DNA of 64,000 nt from contig NZ_KZ679084.1 in assembly GCF_003024235.1 (NCBI RefSeq), forward strand, positions 62,001 to 126,000. The letters run 5' to 3'. A model generated the notes under the pieces. It was given only the letters and a program-made list of their open reading frames with translations. It did no database searches and was not told where the DNA came from. The position numbers were made by a program, and so were the translations under genes. The DNA is from Arenimonas caeni. Lineage in GTDB: Bacteria; Pseudomonadota; Gammaproteobacteria; Xanthomonadales; Xanthomonadaceae. Positions 43,953 to 54,224 of the stretch are shown here, one piece after another. The number at the start of each line of letters is the position of its first letter. Within the stretch, counting starts at the first letter, position 1.

Positions 43953-44528
43953 TCAGAATGGCAACATGCACTGCCCCGTCCGAACCGCAGCCGTCGTCAT
44001 CGAGCGCGCCTCGACCAGGGACAATTCGGGGTCGAGCATCGTCGCCAAGATAGCCATTCGACGCTCTAGTTCAGCACCCCACGCCTTAAGGTGGACCGCA
44101 ACCCGCCGACCTGAGAGCACATCTCGCCGGATTACCTCCACCTCGCCCCTCAAGTAGTCTTGAAAGCCAACGTCTTTCTGGCGAGGAGAAGGGAATGGAA
44201 TATGGCTCCAGTCGATTCCGTACCCTTCAAGGTCAGTCAGTAGGCCAGCAAGCCCGTCCTCGAGTATGTCGACCGCTGACATGGTGGTTACCAGGCGATG
44301 GACACCGAGCTCATACAGTCGAGCGACATCGGCAGCGAGGTCCCTCCGGATTTCGAGCACGCCCCTGTTCTGATGAAGGACGGTCGCTCGATATCCCGGC
44401 GCTACTGTTGCGTATATAAGCCCGACTCGCAGGAAGACAGGCACGACTACCAGCGGATGGGATTCGCTGGTGTGGTCTGGGAGTTGAACTTCGAACGGGT
44501 TGAAGGATGAGCTGCTCAAGCAGCCCAT
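43953..44528 (-). CDS. Phosphatase-fold protein without catalytic residues
   Basis: A 191-residue protein resembling small CDKN3/dual-specificity phosphatases: LAADVARLYELGVHRLVTTM, then IDWSHIPFPSPRQKD and a helix before the P-loop. At the P-loop, homologues have HCxxGxxR; here it reads VAVHLKAWGAELERRM, with Leu147 for Cys and Glu153 for Arg. It is therefore expected to be inactive, perhaps binding phosphoprotein or nucleotide. The start overlaps the upstream gene by 13 bp. Last gene of the recombinase operon. Confidence 0.6.
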   Translation of the reverse strand: MGCLSSSSFNPFEVQLPDHTSESHPLVVVPVFLRVGLIYATVAPGYRATVLHQNRGVLEIRRDLAADVARLYELGVHRLVTTMSAVDILEDGLAGLLTDLEGYGIDWSHIPFPSPRQKDVGFQDYLRGEVEVIRRDVLSGRRVAVHLKAWGAELERRMAILATMLDPELSLVEARSMTTAAVRTGQCMLPF

Positions 44529-45010
44529 CCCTTCAAGTTCGGACTGTAGGGCGACAGGTAGCGACGCTCGGGATACCGGGCAGCATAGGCAGCGAGGTGC
44601 GCTTCGAAGGTGTCATCAAGCACGGGCTCAACCAGCGAACCGAAGTCGGCTCGAACCTCACGGCAGAATCGGCTATCACCGACCAGCAACTCGCCTACGC
44701 GCCCCACCCATCGCACCGTCACCCGGTCTTGGGCAGCGTTGATGGCAGCTAGGCCTAGCTCACCCACCGTAGAAGCGCCTGAGAAGCCACAGGACGCGAT
44801 GTCAGGCTCTTCCTCTACCTCGCCAGCGCCCAAGGCCGATTCAGCCCCAAACAATTCGGCACGCAGGAATTTGAGGGCATCGGCATCGGTGGCGAACCAG
44901 TAGAAACCCTGGTGGCCACCAGCCCCAAGGGCAAAGGCAAGGAACAGCCCGACCGGGCAAGACCGAGGGTCACGCTGCCGCGGGTCGGAAGGGACGAGTG
45001 CGAAGGCCAT
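44516..45010 (-). CDS. Hypothetical protein of the tRNA-Leu element
   Basis: 164 residues, no family recognised. Begins MAFALVPSDPRQRDPRSC; a hydrophobic stretch LFLAFALGAGG is too short to be a sure membrane segment. The middle GFYWFATDADALKFLRAEL and a Glu-rich patch EVEEEPD are distinctive. ATG at 45010 shares its A with the recombinase stop (TGATG), and its end overlaps the pseudo-phosphatase start by 13 bp, so the three proteins are made together. An in-frame ATG at 45022 is also possible. Confidence 0.6.
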   Translation of the reverse strand: MAFALVPSDPRQRDPRSCPVGLFLAFALGAGGHQGFYWFATDADALKFLRAELFGAESALGAGEVEEEPDIASCGFSGASTVGELGLAAINAAQDRVTVRWVGRVGELLVGDSRFCREVRADFGSLVEPVLDDTFEAHLAAYAARYPERRYLSPYSPNLKGWAA

Positions 45011-45576
45011 CAGTGCGGGCACTCCTGGAGCGCCCGATAGATGGTCGCCCGCCCAACCTGATACTTGTCCTGCAACTGGCCAACGGAGAAGCCCTCGTCC
45101 TCCTTCAGGCGGCGGATGGTGACCTTTTGCTCAGCGGTCAGGGCCTCGCGGCGACCGAACCGAACCCCCTTGGCCAAGGCCATCTTGATGCCATCGGCCT
45201 GCCGCTCGGCACGGATGTCTGCCTCGAAGGCGGCGAACGCGCCCAACAGGGAGAACATCAGCCTGCCCTCGGCGGTCGTTGTGTCGATGGACTGGTCAAG
45301 CACCCGAAGAGCCACCCCCTTCTGCTGGAGGGTATCGGCAATCTTGGCGAGGTCCAGCACCGACCGGGCCATGCGGTCGAGACGACTGATGACCAGCACA
45401 TCGCCCTCGCGGACGTAGTTCAGGCAGGCCTGAAGCTCTTTCCGGTTGTCGTACTGCCTGCCGGACTTCTTCTCAGCGAAGACCTTGGTGCAGCCAGCCT
45501 CTTCGAGCTTCTGGAGCTGGACATCCAGCGACTGGCCAATGGATGAGACGCGGGCGTAACCGACGGTATGGCTCAT
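45010..45576 (-). CDS. Serine recombinase, resolvase/invertase family
   Basis: Site-specific serine recombinase, 188 residues. The catalytic Ser is in GYARVSSIGQS; ISRLDRMARS and LLGAFAAFEADIRAERQADGI are family signatures. The C-terminal helix-turn-helix is GFSVGQLQDKYQVGRATIYRAL. First gene of the three-gene minus-strand operon, with a strong leaderless-type promoter just upstream. It may resolve dimers of the element or invert a segment; no matching inverted repeats were found. Confidence 0.9.
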   Translation of the reverse strand: MSHTVGYARVSSIGQSLDVQLQKLEEAGCTKVFAEKKSGRQYDNRKELQACLNYVREGDVLVISRLDRMARSVLDLAKIADTLQQKGVALRVLDQSIDTTTAEGRLMFSLLGAFAAFEADIRAERQADGIKMALAKGVRFGRREALTAEQKVTIRRLKEDEGFSVGQLQDKYQVGRATIYRALQECPH

Positions 45577-45583
45577 AAATGTT

Positions 45584-45612
45584 ATTATATTCTCTTAGAC
45601 GTTATGATACAA
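45584..45612 (-). promoter_or_regulatory. Promoter of the recombinase operon
   Basis: On the minus strand: TTGTAT (-35, 45612-45607), 17-bp spacer, perfect TATAAT (-10, 45589-45584). The recombinase ATG starts 7 nt after the -10, so the transcript would be leaderless. Imperfect inverted AT-rich repeats here could be the recombinase's own binding site. Confidence 0.7.
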
Positions 45613-45692
45613 GCCATCGGAACGACTTTTGAGACCCCTCCGGGGCAGTCTCGCCGTGTATACATTTCGGAACCGAACCGGACGCATCAGAG

Positions 45693-46592
45693 ATGAAACC
45701 AATAATAGTAATGGCCACCCTCGTCGCAGGCGCCGCCCTATCGTCGACAGCCAATTCAAAAGACCTGAATAAAACTGGCTCGAATCCACAGAGGCAGACC
45801 AGCAGCGGCGAAGTCTACACAGCCATCAATGAGACTCTTTCTGACTCACTTCAGCGCCTGAAAGAGGGGGCCGAAAGCGGCAACACTGACGCACAGTGGC
45901 AGTACGGGGTTGCGCTTATACGCGGATACGCTGGGCGAACTCCGAACAAGCCAGAAGGCGCTCGATGGATTCGCTTAGCCGCCTCTGCCGGAAACCCCAT
46001 CGCACAGACAGCGCTTGGACATCTTTACCTCATCGGCGAAGGCGTACCTCTTGACTATCAAGAGGCACACACATGGACCTCGCGAGCAGCTCTCCAAGGA
46101 CATGTCCCGGCGCAAACCAGATTGGCATCCATGTTCCGCGATGGAATTGGAACAGAGACCAATAGAGCTGAACAGCTTAAATGGCTTGAAGAAGCAGCTC
46201 GCCAAGGCGACTCTGAGTCACAGTACTTAGCCGCCATGCAGTTGCTGCTCGGGGACGGAGTGCAAAAGGACATCCGAAAAGCAATCCACTGGCTTAACTT
46301 GGCCACCACCCAAGGAAACGCAAATGCCCAGGCAACCCTCGCATCCCTTTATTTCAAGGGAGCGGAGGTGCCGGCGAACAGAGGTGAGGCACTGAGACTT
46401 GCTGAACTTTCCGCAGCCCAGAACAATGCTATGGGAATGCAGACCCTCGCAATTATATTACTAACTGACAAGGACAAAGAGCCTGACATCGACCGCGCCA
46501 AATCCCTATTACGAAGGTCTGCAATACTTCTACGCGAAGACCCCGAGGCGCTTATAGATAAGGTAATGCGAATTACTGGACATCGCCAATGA
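45693..46592 (+). CDS. Exported Sel1-repeat protein
   Basis: A 299-residue protein. The signal peptide MKPIIVMATLVAGAALSSTA is followed by about six Sel1-like repeats (for example GNTDAQWQYGVALIRGY, GNPIAQTALGHLYLIGEGV, GDSESQYLAAMQLLLGDGV), which form an alpha-solenoid for protein binding. It is divergent from the recombinase operon (116 bp between starts). GC content is clearly below the host average. Partner unknown. Confidence 0.85.
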   Translation: MKPIIVMATLVAGAALSSTANSKDLNKTGSNPQRQTSSGEVYTAINETLSDSLQRLKEGAESGNTDAQWQYGVALIRGYAGRTPNKPEGARWIRLAASAGNPIAQTALGHLYLIGEGVPLDYQEAHTWTSRAALQGHVPAQTRLASMFRDGIGTETNRAEQLKWLEEAARQGDSESQYLAAMQLLLGDGVQKDIRKAIHWLNLATTQGNANAQATLASLYFKGAEVPANRGEALRLAELSAAQNNAMGMQTLAIILLTDKDKEPDIDRAKSLLRRSAILLREDPEALIDKVMRITGHRQ

Positions 46593-46972
46593 TATTGAGC
46601 TCTGCAGACCAGAGGCATACTGACTTCGATGACGACATAAAGCTAATAACAGGCGCTCATTAGCCCGGCGGAACTGCGGATATCACTGATTCGCCCAAGC
46701 GGCACGCGCTACGAATTTTTCTCACCCCCACATTCCTGTGCGAGGGCCTAGCACGGCTTCAAGAGAGCCGAACGTACGGAAGCCAGCAGACCGCAAGGCT
46801 GCACCGGATGGACGAGCTGGCGGCGATGGAGTTCCTGCTCGACAAGATGAAGAACACCAAGTAGGTTGAGTGGCTAGGGCTGTGTCGTTCACGTGTGCCA
46901 ACTGGAAGCCCCTTTTGGCGCGAAGCCCATTAGAATCAACGGGTTACGAGCGATGCTGCCGGCAGAGGCCCT
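46593..46972. other. Right end of the element, mostly non-coding
   Basis: 380 bp after the Sel1 gene. Only a 66-codon open frame (46664-46864, +) catches the eye: it has no ATG near its start and ends in MDELAAMEFLLDKMKNTK, with the only in-frame ATGs at or after 46808. It may be the C-terminal remnant of a lost gene. Otherwise nothing is supported. Confidence 0.45.
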
Positions 46973-46990
46973 GTCCTCTCCTGGGCACCA
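46973..46990 (+). other. attR core, 18-bp direct repeat
   Basis: Identical to 40873-40890 (tRNA-Leu 3' end). The flanking sequence does not continue the tRNA, so this marks the right junction of the 6.1-kb element. Confidence 0.93.
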
Positions 46991-47002
46991 TCTTCGAGAA
47001 CA

Positions 47003-47027
47003 AAGGCCCGCTTTGGCGGGCCTTTTT
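47003..47027 (+). terminator. Displaced native terminator of tRNA-Leu
   Basis: Perfect 9-bp stem AAGGCCCGC/GCGGGCCTT with a 4-nt loop and T tract, 12 bp after attR. Before integration it would have stood 12 bp after the tRNA CCA. Confidence 0.8.
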
Positions 47028-47084
47028 CTTTGGCCCGCACCCAACGGCCTACAATCCGGGCCGCAAGCCGCACGGAACCCGCAG

Positions 47085-49190
47085 ATGCCCACCGACCCCA
47101 AGCGCATCGAACACGCCCTGGCCCTAGCCGCCGACGGCCGGACCGGCGAAGCCGAAGCCCTGCTCGCCCAGCTCGCCGGGGCCGATCGCGATGCCACCGC
47201 CGCCTGGCACCTGGCCTGGCTGCGCCTGCGTGGCGGCGACGCCGACGGCGCGCTCGCCATCCTGTCCGAATTCGCCGACGACCCGCTGTGCAACGAGCGC
47301 CTGCGCGAGCAGCTGCTGGGTGAACGCCGCAACGCCGAGGCCGCCGCGGCCATGGCGCGGGCGCCGGGCCCGGCCGGCGAGCCGCGTTCGCTGGTCGCCG
47401 CCGCCATCGCCCGCCACCTGGCGCGCGACTTCGCCGGCGCGGTCGACCTGTGCCGGCAGGCGCTCGCCGTGGCGCCGGCGCACGCGCCCGCGCACAACCA
47501 CCTGGGCCGCGCGCTGCACAACCTGGGCCAGGTGCCGGGCGCGCTGTCGGCCTTCGAGGCCGCGGTCCGCGCCAACCCCGACTACCCCGAGGCCTGGCAC
47601 AACCTGGGCCACGCGCTGCGCGCCCGCGGCGAGCTTGAACCGGCCTGCCAGGCCTTCGAGCAGGCGCTGCGGATTTCGCCCGGCTACCGTTCGGCGCGCC
47701 TGAACCTGGGCATCACCCGGTTCTCGCTCGACCAGCCCGGCCCGGCCCTGGCGTGTTTCGACGCCCTGCTGGCCCGCGACGGCGACGACGTCGAGGCCAT
47801 GGTCAACGCCGGCCTGTGCCTGCAGCTGCGCGGCGATCTCGGGCAGGCCCGGGCCCGCTACGAGCGCGCCCTGTCGCTGGCGCCGGAGAACCAGTCGGCC
47901 TGGTACTACCTCGGCGTGCTGCTCAACGAGCAGTCCGAGCCCGCGGAGGCGGTGCGCGCCCTGCGGCGCGCCCTGGCCCTGCGCCCGGACGATGCCGACG
48001 CCTGGGCCGAACTGGCCGGCGTGCACGAGCTGTCGAGCGAACTGGACCAGGCCGGCGACGCGGTGAAGTCCGGCCTGCAGCATGCGCCCGGCCACCCCCT
48101 GCTCAACATCGAGGCGGCCAGGCTCGAGCGCCGCCGCGGCGACCTGCTGGGCGCCGAAGCCCGGCTGCGCCGGCTCGACCCGCAGCGCATGCCGGCGCGC
48201 GTGCGCCAGCAGTACTTCTACGAACTGGGCAACGTGCTCGACCGCAACCAGCAGAACGACGCCGCCTTCCGCGCCTTCGAGCAGGGCAATGCCCTGGCGG
48301 CCCGCAGCGTGCGCCGCGAGGCCGTGGACGGCGAGGCCTTCTTCCGCGAGGTCGCCCAGGTGGCCGACTGGCTCGACGCCGGCGCGCCGGGCATCGAGGC
48401 CGGCGCCGGCGACGGCGGCGACACCGGCGCCGACCTGTGTTTCCTGGTGGGTTTCCCGCGCTCGGGAACCACCCTGCTCGACACCATCCTCGACGCCCAC
48501 CCGGGCGTGCGTTCGGTCGAGGAAAAGCCCACGCTCGAACCGGTGGTGCACGCCCTGCGCGCGCTGCCCGGGGGGTATCCGTCCGCGCTGGCGGGCCTGG
48601 ACGCCGGCGAGCGCGATCGGCTGCGCCGCCTTTACCGGGCCGCCCTCGCCCACCACGGCGCCGGCGACGGCACGCTGGTGCTCGACAAGCTGCCGCTGCG
48701 CACGGTGCACGCCGGCCTGGTGCAGGCGCTTTTCCCGAAGGCGCGCCTGCTGTTCTCGCTGCGCCACCCCTGCGACGTGGTGCTGAGCAACTTCATGCAG
48801 CAGTACGCGGTGAACGAGGCGTTCGTGAACTTCTACACGCTGGCCGACACCGTCCGCACCTACGACGCGGTGTTCGGGCTCTGGGAGAAGCTGCGGGCGC
48901 GGCTGTCGCTGCCGGTCGGCTACGTGCGCTACGAGAACCTCGTGGAGGCGCCCGGGGCGGAAGCGGAGGCGGCCTGCCGCTTCCTGGGCATCGCCTGGGA
49001 CCCGGCCACGCTCGAGGCCGACCAGCGCAACCGCGAACGCGGGCGCATCCGCACCAACAGCTACCAGCAGGTCGCCGAGCCGATCTACCGGCGGGCCCTG
49101 GGCCGCTGGCAGCGCTACCGCGGCCAGCTCCAGCCCTACCTGCCCACCCTGGCGCCGCACGCGGCGCGCTGGGGCTACTCGCTGGACTGA
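47085..49190 (+). CDS. TPR-repeat protein with C-terminal sulfotransferase domain
   Basis: A 701-residue protein. Residues 1 to about 440 are tetratricopeptide repeats (for example HAPAHNHLGRALHNLGQVPGALSAFEAAV). The sulfotransferase domain starts at LCFLVGFPRSGTTLLDTIL, the 5'-phosphosulfate loop for PAPS. The TPR-sulfotransferase architecture is common in proteobacteria; the target is unknown. ATG at 47085 is used; a longer frame from 46893 crosses the attR site and cannot be original. Confidence 0.85.
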   Translation: MPTDPKRIEHALALAADGRTGEAEALLAQLAGADRDATAAWHLAWLRLRGGDADGALAILSEFADDPLCNERLREQLLGERRNAEAAAAMARAPGPAGEPRSLVAAAIARHLARDFAGAVDLCRQALAVAPAHAPAHNHLGRALHNLGQVPGALSAFEAAVRANPDYPEAWHNLGHALRARGELEPACQAFEQALRISPGYRSARLNLGITRFSLDQPGPALACFDALLARDGDDVEAMVNAGLCLQLRGDLGQARARYERALSLAPENQSAWYYLGVLLNEQSEPAEAVRALRRALALRPDDADAWAELAGVHELSSELDQAGDAVKSGLQHAPGHPLLNIEAARLERRRGDLLGAEARLRRLDPQRMPARVRQQYFYELGNVLDRNQQNDAAFRAFEQGNALAARSVRREAVDGEAFFREVAQVADWLDAGAPGIEAGAGDGGDTGADLCFLVGFPRSGTTLLDTILDAHPGVRSVEEKPTLEPVVHALRALPGGYPSALAGLDAGERDRLRRLYRAALAHHGAGDGTLVLDKLPLRTVHAGLVQALFPKARLLFSLRHPCDVVLSNFMQQYAVNEAFVNFYTLADTVRTYDAVFGLWEKLRARLSLPVGYVRYENLVEAPGAEAEAACRFLGIAWDPATLEADQRNRERGRIRTNSYQQVAEPIYRRALGRWQRYRGQLQPYLPTLAPHAARWGYSLD

Positions 49191-49221
49191 ACCGGGCGGG
49201 CGCGGCCCGCCCGCGCCGGCC

Positions 49222-50643
<1,422 letters not shown>

Positions 50644-50659
50644 CTAGCCCGGCCGGGGT

Positions 50660-50845
50660 TCAGCCCCGGACCAGCTGCAGGGCCAGCAGGCCCAGCCCCA
50701 CCATGACCGCGCCGGCCAGCCGCAGCGAGCGCTCGGGCTGGGCCAGCAGCTGGGCCACGGCCTGCTTCCAGAGGCCGGGGGCCGCGAACAGCAGCAGCCC
50801 CTCGATTACCAGCACCAGGCACAGCGCCGCCCAGAAGTCGGACAC
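50660..50845 (-). CDS. DUF2065 small membrane protein
   Basis: 61 residues with two hydrophobic segments (FWAALCLVLVIEGLLLFAAP and LAGAVMVGLGLLALQLV). DUF2065 (YjeT-like) is regularly found after hflC and before purA. Function unknown. It lies 3 bp after hflC. Confidence 0.88.
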   Translation of the reverse strand: MSDFWAALCLVLVIEGLLLFAAPGLWKQAVAQLLAQPERSLRLAGAVMVGLGLLALQLVRG

Positions 50846-50848
50846 GGC

Positions 50849-51724
50849 TCAGCGCTTGTCGTTGCCGAAGTAGCGCAGCAGCTCCGAATCCGGGTCGAGC
50901 ACCAGCACGGTCTGGCCGTCGGCCATCGACGCCCGGTAGGTCTCCAGGCTGCGGTAGAACGCGTAGAACTCCGCGTCCTTGCCGTAGGCGGCCGCGGCGA
51001 TCTCGGCGGCGCGGGCGTCGCCCTCGCCTCGCAGCTTCTGGGCGTCGCGCTCGGCCTCGGCGATGGTCACCTGGCGCTGGCGCTCGGCCTCCGAGCGGAT
51101 GGTCTCGCTGACCTCCACGCCCTCGGCGCGCAGCTGGTTGGCCACCTGGGTGCGCTCGGTGCGCATGCGGTTGTAGACCGTGCCCAGGATGTTGCTGTCG
51201 TCGGGCAGGTTGATGCGCTTGATGCGCACGTCCACCACCTCGACGCCGAGCGACTCGGCGCCGCGGTTGACCGCGGCCAGGAAGCTGCCGGAGAGCTCGG
51301 CGCGACCGGCCGAGACCACTTCCTGCAGCGTGCGCTGGTTGATCTCGTTGCGCAGGGCGTTCTTGACGATGGGCGTCAGGCGCTGGCGCGCCACGTCCTC
51401 GTTGCCGCCGCTGGCGGCACGGTAGTAGGTGGCCACGTCCTTGATGCGCCACTTGACGAAGAAGTCGACGCTCACGTCCTTCTTCTCGGAGGTCAGGTAG
51501 CGCTCCGGGGCGTCGTCGAGCGAGAGGATGCGCTGGTCGAACTTGCGCACCTCCTCCACCAGCGGCCACTTGAAGTGCAGGCCGGGCTGGATGTCGGCGC
51601 GCACCACGCGGCCGAGGTTGAGCACGATCGCGGTCTGGCTTTCGTTGACGATGTAGATCGAGCCCATCGCCACGAACAGGGCGATGACGGCGGCGAATAC
51701 GATGGCGGTGAATCCACGGACCAT
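50849..51724 (-). CDS. hflC: Protease modulator HflC
   Basis: Inner-membrane SPFH/band-7 protein that with HflK forms the large cage around FtsH. It has 291 residues from ATG at 51724. The N-terminal membrane helix is FTAIVFAAVIALFVAMGSIYIV; the SPFH domain follows, with a long coiled coil (SETIRSEAERQRQVTIAEAERDAQ). It lies 1 bp after hflK. Confidence 0.95.
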   Translation of the reverse strand: MVRGFTAIVFAAVIALFVAMGSIYIVNESQTAIVLNLGRVVRADIQPGLHFKWPLVEEVRKFDQRILSLDDAPERYLTSEKKDVSVDFFVKWRIKDVATYYRAASGGNEDVARQRLTPIVKNALRNEINQRTLQEVVSAGRAELSGSFLAAVNRGAESLGVEVVDVRIKRINLPDDSNILGTVYNRMRTERTQVANQLRAEGVEVSETIRSEAERQRQVTIAEAERDAQKLRGEGDARAAEIAAAAYGKDAEFYAFYRSLETYRASMADGQTVLVLDPDSELLRYFGNDKR

Positions 51725-51725
51725 G

Positions 51726-52826
51726 TCAGCGGCCTCCCTGGCGGCGGGTGTCACGCGGATCGGGCGTCGGTTCCGGCGCGACCTGCGTGGCCGGCAGGCG
51801 CAGCACGGGGGCCTCGGCGGGCACGCCGCGGCTGGTGCTGCCGCCCATCGGCAGGTAGAGGATGTTGTTGTCGCCGGCCATCACCTTGGGGTTGGCGGCC
51901 AGCACGTCCTGCATCGTCTCGAGGTACAGGCGCTGGCGCGTGACCTCCGGCGCCTTGCGGTACTCGGCGACCAGCAGGCTGAAGCGCTGCGCGTCACCCT
52001 CGGCGCGGGCGATGGCGGAAGCGCGGTAACCCTCGGCCTCGGTGCGCAGGCGGGCGGCGACGCCTCGCGCCTCCGGAACCACCTTGCTGGCGTAGGCGCG
52101 GGCCTCGTTCTCGATGCGGTTCTTGTCCTCGCGGGCGGCGATGGCGTCGTCGAAGGCTTCCTTCACTTCCTCCGGCGGACGCGCGTCCTGCAGGTTGAAG
52201 TTCACCACGGTCAGGCCGGTCTGGTAGAAGTTCAGCGACTCCTGCAGGCGCTCCTGCGAGGAGATCACCAGCGCGGCGCGGTCGAACAGCACGGTGTCCA
52301 TGGTGCTGCGGCCGACCACCTCGCGCACGGCACTCTCGGCCGAGTCGCGCAGGGTCTGCTCGGGATTGACCGAACCGAACAGGTAGGTGCGCGGGTCGTC
52401 GCGGCGGAACTGCACATTGAACTTGATGTCGATCAGGTTCTCGTCCTGGGTGAGCACGCGCACCTGGTCGCTGAGCTCGACCACCTGGGTGGCGTCGACG
52501 ATGTACACCGACTCGATCGGCCAGGGCCACTTGAAGTTCGGGCCCGGGGTCATGATGCGGTCGAACTCGCCGAAGCGCAGCACGACGCCGCGCTGGCGCT
52601 CGTCCATCAGCCTGAAGCTGTTGAACACCAGCCAGATGCCGAGCAGGCCGATGACCCAGGGCAAGGGATTGAACCCGCCCTGCGACGACGAGCCGCGCCC
52701 GCGGCCGGCGCCGCCGCCACCGCCGAACATGCCCTTGAGGCGGTTGACGAAGGCTTCGACCTCGTTGCCGGGGTCCTTGCCCTTCCAGGGATCTTGGTTG
52801 CCTTTGCCAGGCTGGTTCCAGGCCAT
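51726..52826 (-). CDS. hflK: FtsH protease activity modulator HflK
   Basis: Partner of HflC around FtsH. It has 366 residues. The Gly-rich N-terminus (MFGGGGGAGRGRGSSSQGG) precedes a membrane helix LPWVIGLLGIWLVFNSF. The SPFH domain contains RVLTQDENLIDIKFNVQFRRDDP and a coiled coil. It is followed immediately by hflC. Confidence 0.95.
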   Translation of the reverse strand: MAWNQPGKGNQDPWKGKDPGNEVEAFVNRLKGMFGGGGGAGRGRGSSSQGGFNPLPWVIGLLGIWLVFNSFRLMDERQRGVVLRFGEFDRIMTPGPNFKWPWPIESVYIVDATQVVELSDQVRVLTQDENLIDIKFNVQFRRDDPRTYLFGSVNPEQTLRDSAESAVREVVGRSTMDTVLFDRAALVISSQERLQESLNFYQTGLTVVNFNLQDARPPEEVKEAFDDAIAAREDKNRIENEARAYASKVVPEARGVAARLRTEAEGYRASAIARAEGDAQRFSLLVAEYRKAPEVTRQRLYLETMQDVLAANPKVMAGDNNILYLPMGGSTSRGVPAEAPVLRLPATQVAPEPTPDPRDTRRQGGR

Positions 52827-52892
52827 CTTCTGCTCCGTGGCGCATCGCCTGGGCCGGCGGTCTGGCGGGGGCCAGGGCCGGGGCGGTGCGCT

Positions 52893-54209
52893 TCAGTCTG
52901 TCTCGGGATTGTAGGTAGGGGCGTCAGGTGCCACAAGCAAGGCCGCCGCGAGCGGATGCCCGCCGGGTTCTGCCGCCAGCCTTTCTGCCACGGCGCGTGG
53001 CAAGTCCAGGTCAAGCCGCCAGCCCTGTTCGTCCGTTGACTCGGCCTTCACGCCGCCGACCTCGTGCAGGCGCGCGCGCAGCCGTCCCTCGGCCGGGCCC
53101 AGGCGCAGCTCGGCGTGCAGGCGGCGGTCGAGGAAACGTTCGGCCAGCAGCCCGCGCAGCGCGTCGAGGCCTTCGCCGGTCTTCGCCGACAGCCAGACCC
53201 GCTCGCGCCCCTCCACCGGCGGATCGCGGCGCGGCATGCCGCCCTCGATCCGGTCGATCTTGTTGAACACGAGCACCTGCGGGATGTCGCCGGCGCCGAT
53301 CTCGGCCAGCACGTCGTCGACCTGGCCGATGCGCTCGTCGCGCAGTTCGTCCGCGGCGTCGACCACGTGCAGCAGCAGGTCGGCGTCGCGCGCCTCCGAC
53401 AGCGTGGACCGGAACGCCGCCACCAGCTCGTGCGGCAGGTCGCGCACGAAGCCGACGGTGTCCGACAGCACCAGCGGCGCCACGCCCTCGATGCGGCGCG
53501 TGGTCGGGTCGAGCGTGGCGAACAAGCGGTCGTCGGCGTAGACGCCGGAATTGGTGAGGATGTTGAACAGCGTGGACTTGCCGGCGTTGGTGTAGCCGAC
53601 CAGCGCCACGCGCGGGACGTCGTTGCGCAGGCGCGCGCGGCGCATCTGCGTGCGCTGCACCTCGACCTTGTCCAGGCGCGCGCGCACCGACTCGAGCTTC
53701 TTCTGCAGCATGCGCTTGTCGAGCTCGAGCTGGGTCTCGCCCGGGCCGCGCAGGCCGATGGCGCCGCCGCGCTGGCGCTCGAGGTGGGTCCAGCCGCGCA
53801 CCAGGCGCGTGGCCCAGTGCTTGAGCTGGGCCAGTTCGACCTGCAGCTTGCCTTCGTGGCTGGCGGCGCGCTGGGCGAAGATGTCGAGGATCAGGCCGGT
53901 GCGGTCGACCACGCGGCGCTTGAGCGCGCGCTCGAGGTTGCGCTCCTGGCCGGGCGTGAGCAGCTCGTTGACCAGCACCAGGTCGGCCTGGGTGGCCTCG
54001 CAGGCCGCCTGCACTTCCTCGAGCTTGCCGGTGCCGATGTAGTAGGCCGGGTGCGGCCGCTCGACGCGCGCGGCGACCGAGCCGACCACGGTGGCACCGG
54101 CCGAACGCGCCAGTTCGGTGAATTCCTCCAGCCGGGAGGGGTCCTGCAGGCCCGGCGGGTGCGGCTGCACCAGCAGGGCGCGCTCGCCTTTGCGGGCGCG
54201 CTCAAACAT
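52893..54209 (-). CDS. hflX: GTPase HflX
   Basis: Ribosome-splitting/rescue GTPase. It has 438 residues. The N-terminal HflX domain (YYIGTGKLEEVQ, LTPGQERNLERAL) precedes a coiled linker and the G domain with GYTNAGKSTLFN, then DTVGFVRDLPHELV and NKID. It lies 15 bp after hfq and 66 bp before hflK. Confidence 0.96.
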   Translation of the reverse strand: MFERARKGERALLVQPHPPGLQDPSRLEEFTELARSAGATVVGSVAARVERPHPAYYIGTGKLEEVQAACEATQADLVLVNELLTPGQERNLERALKRRVVDRTGLILDIFAQRAASHEGKLQVELAQLKHWATRLVRGWTHLERQRGGAIGLRGPGETQLELDKRMLQKKLESVRARLDKVEVQRTQMRRARLRNDVPRVALVGYTNAGKSTLFNILTNSGVYADDRLFATLDPTTRRIEGVAPLVLSDTVGFVRDLPHELVAAFRSTLSEARDADLLLHVVDAADELRDERIGQVDDVLAEIGAGDIPQVLVFNKIDRIEGGMPRRDPPVEGRERVWLSAKTGEGLDALRGLLAERFLDRRLHAELRLGPAEGRLRARLHEVGGVKAESTDEQGWRLDLDLPRAVAERLAAEPGGHPLAAALLVAPDAPTYNPETD

Positions 54210-54224
54210 CGTTCAGCGCCGCGT

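Noticed and set aside
46893-47084. Longer N-terminus of the TPR-sulfotransferase
   Set aside because: It reads through attR and the tRNA terminator; the frame exists only because of the integration.
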